Assembly (NCBI GenBank): GCA_046530785.1
Contig: JBHEQT010000007.1
Location: forward strand, 1-64,000
Length of the DNA stretch: 64,000 nucleotides
Reading direction: 5' to 3'
Origin: Arsenophonus sp046530785
GTDB lineage: Bacteria > Pseudomonadota > Gammaproteobacteria > Enterobacterales > Enterobacteriaceae
Numbering within the stretch: position 1 is the first letter of the stretch; every line of letters begins with the position of its first letter. Position numbers and translations under genes: made by a program. The notes beneath the pieces were generated by a model that did no database searches, was not told the DNA's origin, and worked only from the letters and a program-made list of their open reading frames with translations. Below, in pieces: positions 43,057 through 54,325 of the stretch.

Positions 43057-44235
43057 AGCATTATTAAATATTAAATTGTTATTTAATTACATTAAAAATA
43101 ATTTTTGTTATTGATAACGTATAAACTAAAACTGAGGAATATTTATGAATATAATTATAAATCTTTAATTTATTTTCACTAAATCATTGTTGTTATTTTT
43201 TAAAATAAAATGCAGAAAAAGAATTTTAAAAATCTTTGTTAATCTATTTATTTTTTCATTATTCTAGTAATATTTACGGTTAGTAAAATAATAATAATAA
43301 AAAATAAATAATTCATTATTTTGTTTTAATATTTTTGAAAATAGTTGCAATGAAATTACTTCAAATTATTATATACCATTTATATATTTACTTTAAGTAT
43401 TTAATACTATAAGTTTATTTAGATTAAATTTCTTTTTTAGAAAAACTCTTCTATTATTTAGATCCTTCCCCCTCTTCCAGAACAGAAATTTTCGCCTTAT
43501 CGAAATTATTGTTACATATTCACTTCTTGTAAATTAACTGCAAGACCCTGCACCGAACCATGGCAAGAAATTTACTAAACTTTATACAATAGAAAATAAT
43601 TATTTTATAATATTATTAATATAATAATTCCTTTAATTAATATTATTATTTATTTCTGAAAACTATTTTCGAGGATCTTTTTCAGGTGCTAATTAAAATA
43701 TCTAATTATTAATATTGGGTTTTTCTTCTTTTTAGGTAAAATTCCTCTCTAATTAAATAATATTAATCCAAAAAAAAGATGAAATATTTTTCATCATTTC
43801 AGTAATAATTGAAAAATAGAATAGTAAAACACAATTTTAAATTAAAAAGAAATAATTAACCATAAATCATCCATCTATTCTAGAAAGAATTTTAAGATAA
43901 AAGATTTTTATGACCTTTCTAATCGAAAAACGTTCATCTTTACTGTTAAAATATTATGATAATTTTTAAAATTTAAAACAAAACTTTAAAATCCAGATTT
44001 TTCTAGATATTATGAAATAATTTTAATAAATTTGTTTTTAGTTTTTCTTTTTATAAAAACTATCGAATTCTTTCTCTCAAATACTTGGGGGAGAGGGGAA
44101 AATTACAAAGGGATAAAGAAGAGATTTAATAGGTTAGAAGAGAAAAGTATATTAGGATCTAAAAATATATCTTTTTTATAAAGAGATGAAAACTATTCCT
44201 TATTAAGGAATCATAAACTCTATTTAAAATTTAAC

Positions 44236-44288
44236 TTTTCCTTAATTTTATAAATATATAAATATATATAATATAAAATTAAGGAAAA
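44236..44288. repeat. 17-bp inverted repeat
   Basis: Arms 44236-44252 (TTTTCCTTAATTTTATA) and 44272-44288 are exact reverse complements, separated by 19 nt of A/T. It could be a relic terminator. Confidence 0.8.
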
Positions 44289-44899
44289 TAAAATATTTTA
44301 TATGATTTTAATCAATATATGTTTTTGAATTCAATTTTTTCTAATTTTAAATTATAAAAGTTAAAACACGTAATAATCTTCGTTTCAACTACTAATATAG
44401 TTATCTAATATTTTAGATTTAAAAAAATAACAACTAAAATATACAGAAAAACAAAACAATTAAGTTTAATTAAAAATTAATTTCTAATTAAATAAGTTTT
44501 AAAATATGATAAAAAATCAAAAATTGATTCTGTGAATAGAAAAATTTTTAAAAGTAAATTAAAAAAAATAAAGTATTATCTTTTAAATACCTAAAACTAG
44601 CAATAATACTAAATACTAAAAATAGTAATTAGAATAAAGAAGAAAAGATTATCAAAATACTAAAATTTGTTTTTATTAATTAAATTAAAAACTTATAATT
44701 TTGAAAAACAAACACTAATTAACAACTAACATTAAAGGTACTAGTAAAATTAGTAGAAGATAATGCATATTTAATCTCCATAATATTTTTATATTTTAAT
44801 CTGATTATTAAATTATTTAAGATCTCTATGAAGAATTAATTGCGATATTAATTTAAATCAGAATATTATGTATTTCTTCTCTCTAGAGAAGGAAACTCT

Positions 44900-44913
44900 A
44901 GTCTCTAGAGACT
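44900..44913. repeat. Short G/C-containing palindrome, one of two adjacent
   Basis: AGTCTCTAGAGACT is a perfect 14-nt palindrome. A second one built on the same CTCTAGAG core lies about 15 bp to the left (around 44876-44890). Confidence 0.6.
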
Positions 44914-46715
44914 ACATAGACAAGAATTAATTCCTTCTATATTAACATTTTGTTTAAGTATCTTGTAGGAAATCATTATGTTTTGATAAAGAAAATTAAT
45001 AATTTTAGTTGTAATGTACATTATTATTCATTATAGATTTTCGTAATATCCTATATCTTCTAAGTTCCTTATCTCTTCATCTATTGGATCCGTTTCATTA
45101 ATATAAAAGTCATAAATACTCGTTTGAGTTAAGATTAAAATTTTTATAAAAACTTAAGTAAATATACCATTTGTTATAAAATATCTTGATATATAAAAGA
45201 TATTAATATTCTTTTGTAAAAGAAATATTTTAACACACCTTCCATAGTGAATATTATATTCAATGTATAAGTAAAGATATGATCCCACAACCACTATCAG
45301 GTAATTATTATTTCTTTTACTTACATTATATATTAGAATCATTCAAATTAGATCTTATTTCTCTGATGGAGTTTTTAGTGGGATAGTTATTCCGAATCGT
45401 GATGAAAATTTTTAAAAAATATTTATCATTGTTGAATAGTACCTATTACTGAAGAATGATCCATCGATCATCAGTTATGATCTCAGAAGATAATAAATCT
45501 CCTATAATTTTAGGTTTTATTAATATAGATTAATCAATCTAACTGTTAGTAAATTATGAAAATCTTCAATAAATTTATCTATAAAATTTAAATTTTTTGT
45601 AATCTCTTATAATAAAGCAATATAATATTTCCTGAATTTTATTTTCAACACTTTAATAGCTATGTTTTAAAAGAACACTAAGATTATTCTAATAGCGCAT
45701 TTTTTATATGAACTAATAATTAATTTATCTATTAATCGATCTAATATTAAAAAGAAATAAACCTATATATTATTGATTTAAATCATATTTTCCTTATCGA
45801 AAAAATAATACACAATATAAATTTATATTTTAATTCAATTCAGCAGAAAAATTCGATATTATTTATTTAAATAAATAATTTAATTACTCTAGTAAGATTA
45901 CTTTGATTTATCACTGGAAAATTTAGTAAAGATACTTTAATTTACTCTTATCTCTAATTTAGTATTTTTACTCGTTATTTTAGATTCTAACTATAATTTT
46001 TCTTCAGATAACTATCCAGGATTTTTTTATTAGATTTTATATTGAAAATGGCAAAAGAAAATAAATAGTATTTTTTAATATAAAAATATTATCAATATTA
46101 ATAAGATTTTTCAAATAATGTAAGTAATTATTAATTTTAGTATATATCATAATTCGTAAAAATCTGTTTTCATCATTATCTCTGTATATTAGAGTTTCTA
46201 TCATTAACGTAATATCTTCAAACAGTTTTAAGATTAAAAATTTTAAATACTATTGAACACAGTGTCTTGATTTTACTTTTTAAATATCTTAAAACTTTAT
46301 TTTTTATTATATTTTTATTAAAGATAGTATCTTTTAATCTTAATTACTGATATAGAATTTTTCTAAAATCCTATATTTTATTTTTTAATTGTAAAGATAA
46401 ACAATAGACTTATTATTAATAGTGGAATACTATTAATATAAATAATTGATCAATTATAATTTTTATTATTTTTACAATCTATTTAAGTTTTATAAATTAA
46501 AAATCAAAAGACATATGTTTTTCTAATATATTTTTCTCAAAAATTAAAACTAACTTAAAATAATAAAATTTATTTAATAAACTTTATTAAGTACTAACAT
46601 AAATAGATAAAAGTAATTAAATTAATAATACTCATAAAAATAAATAAGAATAATTTTAAAAACATTTGAAGTTGATATTGATCATTATAAAATCTCCATA
46701 AATTGAAGGTAATAC

Positions 46716-46735
46716 ACCCATTATTGCTAATGGGT
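46716..46735 (+). terminator. Terminator-like hairpin in the desert
   Basis: ACCCATTA (46716-46723), loop TTGC, then the exact reverse complement TAATGGGT, followed by a T-rich stretch. It looks like a terminator but has no gene in front of it; possibly a relic. Confidence 0.4.
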
Positions 46736-47267
46736 AATCCTTTATTATTCTATTTTTTAATAATTTCCTTTAATTATTGTATAATAAGAATCATTTGATC
46801 ATCTAAACTGATCTTTTGAATTTACTTTCACTTTTGACTAGTTATATATTTATAAAATCGGATGAAAATATTCAAATCCGGATTATAAATTTTTCTGATA
46901 AATTGAATAGAGAATTCATTCTAAGAATGACATATAATCTGATATTCGAAAATTTTGTTTATTATCGTATAAGAATGTTTATTTAAATGCGTTAAATAAA
47001 ATTATTTTCCATATCTATTTTGCGCAATTATTCCCATAAATTAAATAGTTATATAAAACCTAATAACATTAATAGGTAAAATGCATAAATTATTATTTAT
47101 GATGTATATAAAATTTTCACAATTCATTTTACAAAATCTTGTATTATTTTTATTTTTTCATTTTATATAAGAAAAATATAAAATAATCTATAAATTAATA
47201 TTATTCTTTAATATAAAAGAATAATAAATGTAAATGATGTTTACATCAACTACTAAAATTAATTTAT

Positions 47268-47299
47268 ATTATTAAAATAAATTAACTTATTTTAATAAT
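47268..47299. repeat. 13-bp perfect inverted repeat
   Basis: ATTATTAAAATAA (47268-47280), loop ATTAAC, then the exact reverse complement (47287-47299). Confidence 0.75.
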
Positions 47300-47587
47300 C
47301 GAAGATATATATATTATCGCTTATCATCAACAAAATAATTAATTACATTTTAATAAATAAAAAGTTAAAATAAAATATTTTATTAATTAATAAGTGTTTT
47401 TTTTAAATTTAAGTACAAGATGGTTTTAGATATCATGTTAACTTTAAGCATATTATATATAATAGCAAGATTGGATTTAGCTTAATTATCAAATAAAATC
47501 TTGATAATTAATAGAAGATTAGTATATTCAGAGATATAAAAAATCATGATTTTATTTTACGTTTAAAATATGGAGATAGATATAACA

Positions 47588-47612
47588 ATCATTCTATCTT
47601 TGATAGAATGAT
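47588..47612. repeat. 11-bp perfect inverted repeat with G/C pairs
   Basis: ATCATTCTATC (47588-47598), loop TTT, then the exact reverse complement (47602-47612). Confidence 0.75.
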
Positions 47613-48513
47613 CCACAATAGCATTGATAATATTGTTAAATATATATCAAATATTTTTTATTTATTTTAATATTAAAAATAAAAAATATTCCCTTATTTA
47701 TTATTTTTTAGAGTTATTTTATTTACTTGATATAGGATAAAAAATAAAATTAATTATTTCATTGTATTGAATTACTTAATCATCCTTAAATTATTATAAA
47801 CTTTTATATAATTAAAAATTTATAATAATTTTTATTCTTACAATTTTGTTACTGAAACTATTTAAAAGACAATATATTTTGAAATATAATTATTAATCTA
47901 TTATTTGATTTTATTTTAAAAAAAATTTTATAACATTGATGGAACATAATATTCTATTTGAATTAATTTTTCTTCAATAAAAAGAATTTTTCATTTCTAT
48001 TTATAGTTTTATTTATTAAAGTTGAATTTAAATCTTAAATCAATATTTTTATATAAAATAAAGAAAAATCTAAATTAATTCAAATGTTTAGCTAAATGAT
48101 TTAATTTTTATTAAATTTAAGTTGGAAATAAAATTTCTAAATTTTAATATAAATTAATAATTTAGAAAATTTTCGAAGTTATTTCCTTAAATTTTTAAAA
48201 GTATTAAGAGATTAGAATTTATAATTCTTTAAATTTTAAAATAAATATATTTTTAGTATTTAAACTATAAAATAAAATCAAAAAAAAAAGAAATAACGTC
48301 ATTATTAAAATGACTTTGTTGGAAATTATCCTGTTTTTAAAAACAGAGAAAAGTATTTTGACTATAAATTTTATTTATATGGACAAACGATATCATATAC
48401 CCACTGGTATGCATTAATAATTTATCTATTTATTTAAAAAATTTATTTTTATTAACTTGATAAAATCATAGCTTTTCTACTTTTAAAAAAGATAATAATT
48501 GTAATTATTGATT

Positions 48514-48545
48514 AACTACTTTTAGTATTACTACTAAAAGTAGTT
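48514..48545. repeat. 14-bp perfect inverted repeat
   Basis: AACTACTTTTAGTA (48514-48527), loop TTAC, then the exact reverse complement (48532-48545). Confidence 0.85.
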
Positions 48546-48629
48546 TATTTAAGTTATTATGAAAAATAAATTTCATCTAAAAATACTATATACTCTATTA
48601 TTATTTTTATATCTTTTATATCAAGATAA

Positions 48630-48654
48630 ATTCGTACAGTACGAATACCGTACG
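48630..48654. promoter_or_regulatory. Operator-like GTAC cluster
   Basis: ATTCGTAC, A, GTACGAAT forms a perfect 8-bp palindrome (48630-48646), and a further CGTACGA follows at 48649-48655, giving three GTAC cores. It is unusually G/C-containing for this spacer and resembles a tandem protein-binding site. No regulator or target was identified. Confidence 0.35.
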
Positions 48655-48917
48655 ATTTGACACTATTAATTCTATTTAATAAAATTTGTATTTTCTTATA
48701 CAATAAACTTAACTAGTTATTAACAGAACTTTATAGATTTTGAAAATTCTCATAAGGTATGAAGTTTATAATAAATTGGAAAATAAAATATAATATATTT
48801 ATAAATTTTTAAATAATCTTTAAACACTTTTTAATTCAATAAATAAAAAATTTCTTATTTATTTATTTTTTAAATATTTATAAATACAGATAAAAGTCGA
48901 TTATATCAATTCTAATA

Positions 48918-48956
48918 CTAATAAGATCCTCTCTCTTAGAGAGAGGATCTTATTAG
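48918..48956. repeat. Perfect palindrome, 19-bp arms, 1-nt centre
   Basis: CTAATAAGATCCTCTCTCT (48918-48936), one T, then the exact reverse complement (48938-48956). Each arm has seven G/C positions, far above background. It lies 240 bp beyond the stop of the minus-strand DASS gene and has no U-run, so it does not look like an ordinary terminator. Confidence 0.93.
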
Positions 48957-49195
48957 ATGATTAACTTTCTTTTATTAAAAATCTTATCTAAAAAGACATT
49001 TTCAAAATAAATATTTAGATGATATAATTTTTTTTGAAATTAATCTATAGAATTACATATTTCTATATTTTTTAATTAATGAATAACTATTAGATAGAGT
49101 CTTTTAATCTTTTCTTAAAAAATCTTATTTCTTAAATTCTAGAAAATAAAAACTTTATATATACAATAATAATCCTATTTTTATTAATTATAAAT

Positions 49196-50668
49196 TTACC
49201 AATATCCTAGTACTTTCCACCATAAACCACCAATGAAAAACCAAATAAAAAGATTAACTATACTTAATATAAAACCTACTTTCCACCATTCGCCTAATGT
49301 TATATAACCAGAACCAAAAATAATCGGTGCAGTACCTGTAGCATAATGTGTTAGCGACATCATTAATGATGAAGAAAAAGCAAGGATTAAAGCAAACAAC
49401 ATAGGTGGAGCGCCCAATGCTAATCCAGCAGTAAAAAAAGTTGCAAACATTGCCATAATATGAGCAGTAGTACTTGCAAAAAAATAATGAGAATATACAT
49501 ATATCAAAACAAGTAACAACATACCTCCAACATAACCAATCTCAAATTGATCGATAATGTTTCCAATTGATTGAGAAAACCAATCAATTAATCCAAGCTT
49601 GTTAAGGAATGATGCCATCATAATCAATGCAGAAAACCAAGTAATTGTGTCCCATGCTCCTTTTGTTTTCAAAATATCATCCCAAGTTAATACGCCTGTA
49701 CAAAGTAAAACGGAAAGACCTAAAAATGTTGAAGCCGTAGGATTAATACTAAAAGCATTACCGAAAATAAGTGAAGGTATACCAGACCACATTATCAACA
49801 GCATAAAAAATACCGCTAAGGTAATTTTTTCTGCAAGTGAAATAGGACCTAATTTATATAACTTTTGCTTAGCGAAATTTGGTGCATTTGGTGTTACTTT
49901 AATTTGAGGAGGATAAATCCAATAAATAACTAATGGCATAATGAATAACGAAATAATACCTGGTATAAAGGCTGCGAGCGCCCACATACTCCAACTGATC
50001 TCAAATTTAGGTGTTGTATTTTCCATAATTAAATTAACAATTAATGGATTAGGTGCAGTTGCTGTAATAAACATCGCAGATGTAATAGGATTAATATTAA
50101 AATTAACTAATGAAAGATATCGCCCAATTTTTTGTGAAGTACCTGATTTTGGATCAGAACCAAAACTATTTGAAATAGAACGCATAATAGGATGAATAAT
50201 TCCACCACCACGTGCAGTATTGCTTGGTGTAACTGGTGCTAATATTGTCTCTGCAATCGCTAATGAGTAAGCAATACCTAATGTATTTTTCCCGAATAAA
50301 GAAATAAAATAATAACCAATACGTGCACCTAATCCTGTCTTATTTAAACTAACAGATATCATTATTGAAATACCTATTAACCAAATAAGTTGATTTGAAA
50401 AACCAGTCAAAGCATCATTAATTGCTTCCGTTGGATTATTTGGATTAGTTACTTTCGTAATAGCAATTAAAGTAATTGAGATAATTGAAATTGCACCTAT
50501 TGGTAAAGCTTTACCTATAATAGCTATTATAGTTCCAATAAAAATTGCAAACAATTGACAAGCATTAACATCAACTCCATCAGGAACAGGAATAACAAAC
50601 CAGATGATCAAAGTTATTGTAATAGAAATTATGGTTGGTAAAGGTTTAATTGGGATTAATTTATCCAT
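49196..50668 (-). CDS. DASS-family anion:Na+ symporter
   Basis: Divalent anion:Na+ symporter (SLC13/INDY-like, related to CitT, TtdT and YbhI of E. coli). The 490 aa match the family (487 in CitT). About 11-12 hydrophobic segments are evident. The first substrate-binding hairpin is clear at TPSNTARGGGI (SNT at about 149-151), and the second repeat carries YATGTAPIIFGSGYI near the C terminus. The substrate cannot be set from sequence; di- or tricarboxylates such as malate, 2-oxoglutarate or citrate are the family norm. It stands alone on the minus strand with spacers on both sides, so it may be a key entry point for host carbon (inference). Confidence 0.88.
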   Translation of the reverse strand: MDKLIPIKPLPTIISITITLIIWFVIPVPDGVDVNACQLFAIFIGTIIAIIGKALPIGAISIISITLIAITKVTNPNNPTEAINDALTGFSNQLIWLIGISIMISVSLNKTGLGARIGYYFISLFGKNTLGIAYSLAIAETILAPVTPSNTARGGGIIHPIMRSISNSFGSDPKSGTSQKIGRYLSLVNFNINPITSAMFITATAPNPLIVNLIMENTTPKFEISWSMWALAAFIPGIISLFIMPLVIYWIYPPQIKVTPNAPNFAKQKLYKLGPISLAEKITLAVFFMLLIMWSGIPSLIFGNAFSINPTASTFLGLSVLLCTGVLTWDDILKTKGAWDTITWFSALIMMASFLNKLGLIDWFSQSIGNIIDQFEIGYVGGMLLLVLIYVYSHYFFASTTAHIMAMFATFFTAGLALGAPPMLFALILAFSSSLMMSLTHYATGTAPIIFGSGYITLGEWWKVGFILSIVNLFIWFFIGGLWWKVLGYW

Positions 50669-51093
50669 ATTGTAATATCCAATTGGTAAAATATATTTAT
50701 ATAGAAAATTGATATAATCATTTATATAAAATTTATTTATTAATACTTATATATTTAATATTATTAAATTAAAATATTAAATATTCTAATAATAAATTGT
50801 TTTTCATCTATAAAATTACGATTTATACTATAATTACAAAATAGTATTAAATTCTTTATTTATTAATTCATTGGTTGGAAATATATTTTATATTACTTTT
50901 AATGAGAATCTTTCCCTTAATATTAAGAAAGTTATATAAAGATCTATTTTATACTTATTCAAAATAAAATTAAAATCAAAATATAAATAAATAAATTTTA
51001 CTACCTTTCATTGATCTAAAAATCAATAAGGATTTTTTAATATTTATATTAAAAGTAAAAATATAATTTTATATCAATTATTTACATATTTCT
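50669..51093. other. Spacer between gnd and the DASS gene
   Basis: A 425-bp A/T-rich spacer; no gene seen. A short inverted repeat (TTGAT / ATCAA, 51011-51026) lies about 70 bp after the gnd stop. Confidence 0.6.
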
Positions 51094-52503
51094 CTACCAC
51101 TCTGTATGAAAGATACCTTTTTTATCAATTCGTTTATAAGTATGAGCACCAAAATAATCACGTTGCGCTTGAATTAAATTTGCTGGTAAAACAACAGAAC
51201 GATAACTATCATAGTAAGAAATTGCTGCCGTAAGCGTTGGTAACGGAATACCATTTTGTACACCAAAACAGACAATTTCTCGTAATGATTGTTGATATTC
51301 ATCGGCAATTTTTTTAAAATAAGGTGATAACATTAAATTTATTAAAAATGGGTTTTGTGTATATGCATCGATAATCCTTTGTAAAAGTTGAGATCGAATA
51401 ATACATCCAGCTCGGAAAATTTTAGCAATTTCACCATAATTTAATCTCCATTGATATTCATCTGATGCTACTTTTAATTGCTGAAAACCTTGTGTATAAG
51501 AAATAATTTTACCTAAATAAAGTGCACGGAGAATTTTTTCAATAAATTCCTTCTTTTTATATTCATAAAATGAATTAACAACTGGACCAGTTAATATTTT
51601 TGCCGCTGCAACTCGCTGTTCTTTAAAAAAAGAAAGATAACGAGAGAATACTGATTCAGTAATAAGTGTGACAGGTACTCCTAATTCTAAAGCATTTTGA
51701 CTGGTCCATTTTCCAGTTCCTTTATTATCTGCTTCATCCAATATAACATCAATTAAATAACAACCATTTTTATTTTCTTTTTTACGAAAAATATTAACCG
51801 TTATTTCGATTAAATAACTATTTAATTCACCTTTATTCCACTCAGTAAAAATATCAGCTAATTCTTCATTATTTAACTTTAATAAAATTTTTAGTATAGA
51901 ATAAACTTCAGCAATAAGTTGCATATCAGCATATTCAATCCCGTTATGCACCATTTTTACATAATGTCCTGAACCATCAGGACCAATATAATTCACACAT
52001 GGCTCACCATCATCAGCTTTAGCTGCAATTTTTTGTAAGATAGGGGATACTAAGTCATAAGCCTCTTTCTTTCCTCCAGGCATAATAGAAGGTCCTTTTA
52101 ATGCTCCTTCTTTACCACCAGAAACTCCAGCTCCAATAAAGTTAAACCCTTGTGCTAAAAGTTTTTGATTTCGTCTAATAGTATCTTGAAAGTAAGTATT
52201 ACCACCATCTATCAGGATATCACCTTTATTCAGATAAGTTGTTAATGAACATATGGTTTTATCTGTCGCATTACCTGATTTTACCATCAATAAAATAAGA
52301 CGAGGTTTTTCTAATGAATCAATAAATTCCTTAACCTTATAAAATGGAATTAATTTTTTACCTGGATTCTCTTTAATCACTTTATCTGTTTTTTCTTTAG
52401 AACGATTAAAAATCGAAACAGAATAACCCTTACTTTCAATATTTAGTGCTAAATTATATCCCATAACACCCATACCAACTACACCAATTTGTTGTTTTGA
52501 CAT
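51094..52503 (-). CDS. gnd: 6-phosphogluconate dehydrogenase
   Basis: Oxidative decarboxylation of 6-phosphogluconate to ribulose-5-phosphate with NADPH production, the third step of the oxidative pentose phosphate pathway. The 469 aa match E. coli (468). The N-terminal Rossmann domain has GVVGMGVMGYNLALNIESKG and FNRSKEKTD; substrate and active-site segments are GAGVSGGKEGALKGPSIMPGG and HYVKMVHNGIEYADMQLIAE with the catalytic Lys. The helical C-terminal domain ends in the family RTDKxGxFHTEW form (here KRIDKKGIFHTEW). Divergent from the yegH-like gene (238 bp between starts). Supplies NADPH and ribose in a sugar-importing symbiont. Confidence 0.97.
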   Translation of the reverse strand: MSKQQIGVVGMGVMGYNLALNIESKGYSVSIFNRSKEKTDKVIKENPGKKLIPFYKVKEFIDSLEKPRLILLMVKSGNATDKTICSLTTYLNKGDILIDGGNTYFQDTIRRNQKLLAQGFNFIGAGVSGGKEGALKGPSIMPGGKKEAYDLVSPILQKIAAKADDGEPCVNYIGPDGSGHYVKMVHNGIEYADMQLIAEVYSILKILLKLNNEELADIFTEWNKGELNSYLIEITVNIFRKKENKNGCYLIDVILDEADNKGTGKWTSQNALELGVPVTLITESVFSRYLSFFKEQRVAAAKILTGPVVNSFYEYKKKEFIEKILRALYLGKIISYTQGFQQLKVASDEYQWRLNYGEIAKIFRAGCIIRSQLLQRIIDAYTQNPFLINLMLSPYFKKIADEYQQSLREIVCFGVQNGIPLPTLTAAISYYDSYRSVVLPANLIQAQRDYFGAHTYKRIDKKGIFHTEW

Positions 52504-52741
52504 AAAACTCCTGACTTGATAATTGTCATCCTAACTTAAACGAATAAATATATTTCTTACGTAATTAATAATATATTAACTTATTCTATATTTTGATGAT
52601 AGGAATTTCATTCCTTTGATATCAGCATATTTCTGGTAAAAACAATTAATAACGTTATTATATTAAAATTTTTGTTCAAAATGCCAATTATTTAAAATGT
52701 TCTAACATAAGGGCGTCATATTAGAAGGTAAAATAAATTTT

Positions 52742-54325
52742 ATGGAATGGATCACTGATCCTACGATATGGGCTGGGCTTCTTACCCTTATTATACTTGA
52801 AATAGTGCTTGGAATTGATAATTTAATCTTTATCGCTATTTTAACTGATAAATTACCAGATAAATTACATAATAAAGCAAGAATAACCGGTTTAACATGC
52901 GCATTATTTATGCGTATTATCTTATTGTTTAGTCTCACTTTAATTGTTTCATTCACCAATCCTATTATTAGAATTTTTGGTCACCTATTTAGCGCAAGGG
53001 ATATTCTAATGTTTTGTGGTGGATTTTTTTTGCTTTTTAAAGCTACTATGGAGCTTAATGAGAGATTAGAAGGGAAAGATAAACAAACTGGAAAACAACG
53101 TAAAACAGCTAAATTTTGGTCTGTTGTAGTACAAATAATTGTTTTAGATGCTATTTTTTCACTTGATTCAGTAATTACTGCTGTTGGAATGGTTAAACAC
53201 ATTAAGATTATGATTGCAGCAGTCAGTATTGCTATGATCCTAATGATTATTGCTAGTAAAGCATTAACAATCTTCATCAATAAACATCCAAGTATTGTTA
53301 TTCTTTGTCTAAGTTTCTTACTTATGATTGGTTTGAGTTTAATAGCTGAAGGATTTAGTTATCTAATACCAAAAGGATATTTATATGCCGCTATTGGTTT
53401 CTCTATTATGATAGAATCTCTTAATCAATTTGCATCATTTAATAGACGTCGTTTTTTAAAAGGAGAAAAATCTCTCCGAGAAAGAACTGCTGAAGCAGTT
53501 CTTCGGGTTTTAGATGGTCAACATCAACGTGCTGAATTAGATCATCATACATCTGATTTAATTGCTGATAATAATGGAATTTTTGATCCTCAAGAACGAC
53601 AAATGATTGTTCGTTTATTAGGATTCGCTCAGCGTAATATTAGTAGTATTATGACTTCTCGTCATGACATTGAATATATTGATATTAACAATCCTGAGGC
53701 TAATTTACTTTCAGTATTGGAAAAAACACCACATACACGCCTTGTTGTTACAGATGAATCAATAAGCGATGAACCTGTCGGAGTTATACACGTTATAGCT
53801 ATATTAAATCAACAATTAAAAAAGCAAAAACTTAACTTACATGCTCTAATTACTCAACCAGTTATTTTCCCTGAAGGATTATCACTACTTCAAGCATTGG
53901 AACAATTTCGTAAAGCTCATACCCATTTTGCCTTCATTGTTGATGAATTTGGTTCTATAGAAGGAATTGTTACATTAACAGATATTATGGAAACTATTGC
54001 TGGTAATATGCCAATCAGTAAAGAAGAGGTGGATTCTCGTTATGATATTCAAGAATTAAAAGATAACCGTTGGGTTGCTAATGGCTTTATGCCTTTAGAA
54101 GATCTAATTCTTTATGTACCAATTACTCTTGATGAAAAACGTGAATATGAAACGATTGCTGGATTGTTAATGGAGAATTTACAAAGAATGCCTGTTGTTG
54201 GTGAACGAATTAAAATTAAAAATTGGATTTTTGAACCATTAGAAGTAACCAGTCACCGAATTAAAAAAGTGTTAATTACCCCATTGCAAATAGATAAAAA
54301 TGATATTAATAAAATATTACCTTAA
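52742..54325 (+). CDS. yegH: TerC/CBS/CorC_HlyC inner-membrane protein, YegH-like
   Basis: Inner-membrane protein of unproven function (YegH/YoaE group; TerC relatives are linked to metal ion handling). The 527 aa equal E. coli YegH. Domains: TerC membrane domain with about seven hydrophobic segments (about 1-240, with WAGLLTLIILEIVLGIDNLIFIAIL and DAIFSLDSVITAVGMV carrying conserved acidic residues), a CBS pair (about 300-430), and the CorC_HlyC domain (about 445-525, ending near residue 520). YegH is preferred over its paralogue YoaE because gnd, yegH, dcd and metG are in that order in E. coli as well. Intact. Confidence 0.88.
   Translation: MEWITDPTIWAGLLTLIILEIVLGIDNLIFIAILTDKLPDKLHNKARITGLTCALFMRIILLFSLTLIVSFTNPIIRIFGHLFSARDILMFCGGFFLLFKATMELNERLEGKDKQTGKQRKTAKFWSVVVQIIVLDAIFSLDSVITAVGMVKHIKIMIAAVSIAMILMIIASKALTIFINKHPSIVILCLSFLLMIGLSLIAEGFSYLIPKGYLYAAIGFSIMIESLNQFASFNRRRFLKGEKSLRERTAEAVLRVLDGQHQRAELDHHTSDLIADNNGIFDPQERQMIVRLLGFAQRNISSIMTSRHDIEYIDINNPEANLLSVLEKTPHTRLVVTDESISDEPVGVIHVIAILNQQLKKQKLNLHALITQPVIFPEGLSLLQALEQFRKAHTHFAFIVDEFGSIEGIVTLTDIMETIAGNMPISKEEVDSRYDIQELKDNRWVANGFMPLEDLILYVPITLDEKREYETIAGLLMENLQRMPVVGERIKIKNWIFEPLEVTSHRIKKVLITPLQIDKNDINKILP

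Larger units (their letters stand above)
43057..49195. other. 6.1 kb non-coding desert between ydjM and the DASS gene
   Basis: The largest gene-free stretch in the window. No family-like ORF, tRNA or rRNA was recognised; a 62-codon ORF at 45154-45342 looks like chance. A GC-richer patch at 43541-43566 might be a gene relic. The region holds inverted repeats at 44236-44288 (17 bp), 46716-46735, 47268-47299 (13 bp), 47588-47612 (11 bp), 48514-48545 (14 bp) and 48918-48956 (19 bp), and an operator-like GTAC cluster at 48630-48654. Confidence 0.7.

Noticed and set aside
45154..45342. 62-codon minus-strand ORF in the large desert
   Set aside because: Composition is that of random A/T-rich DNA (many Ile, Tyr, Asn), there is no Shine-Dalgarno, and no family is recognisable.
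52702..53280. Minus-strand ORFs overlapping the yegH-like gene
   Set aside because: Antisense shadows of a full-length conserved gene.
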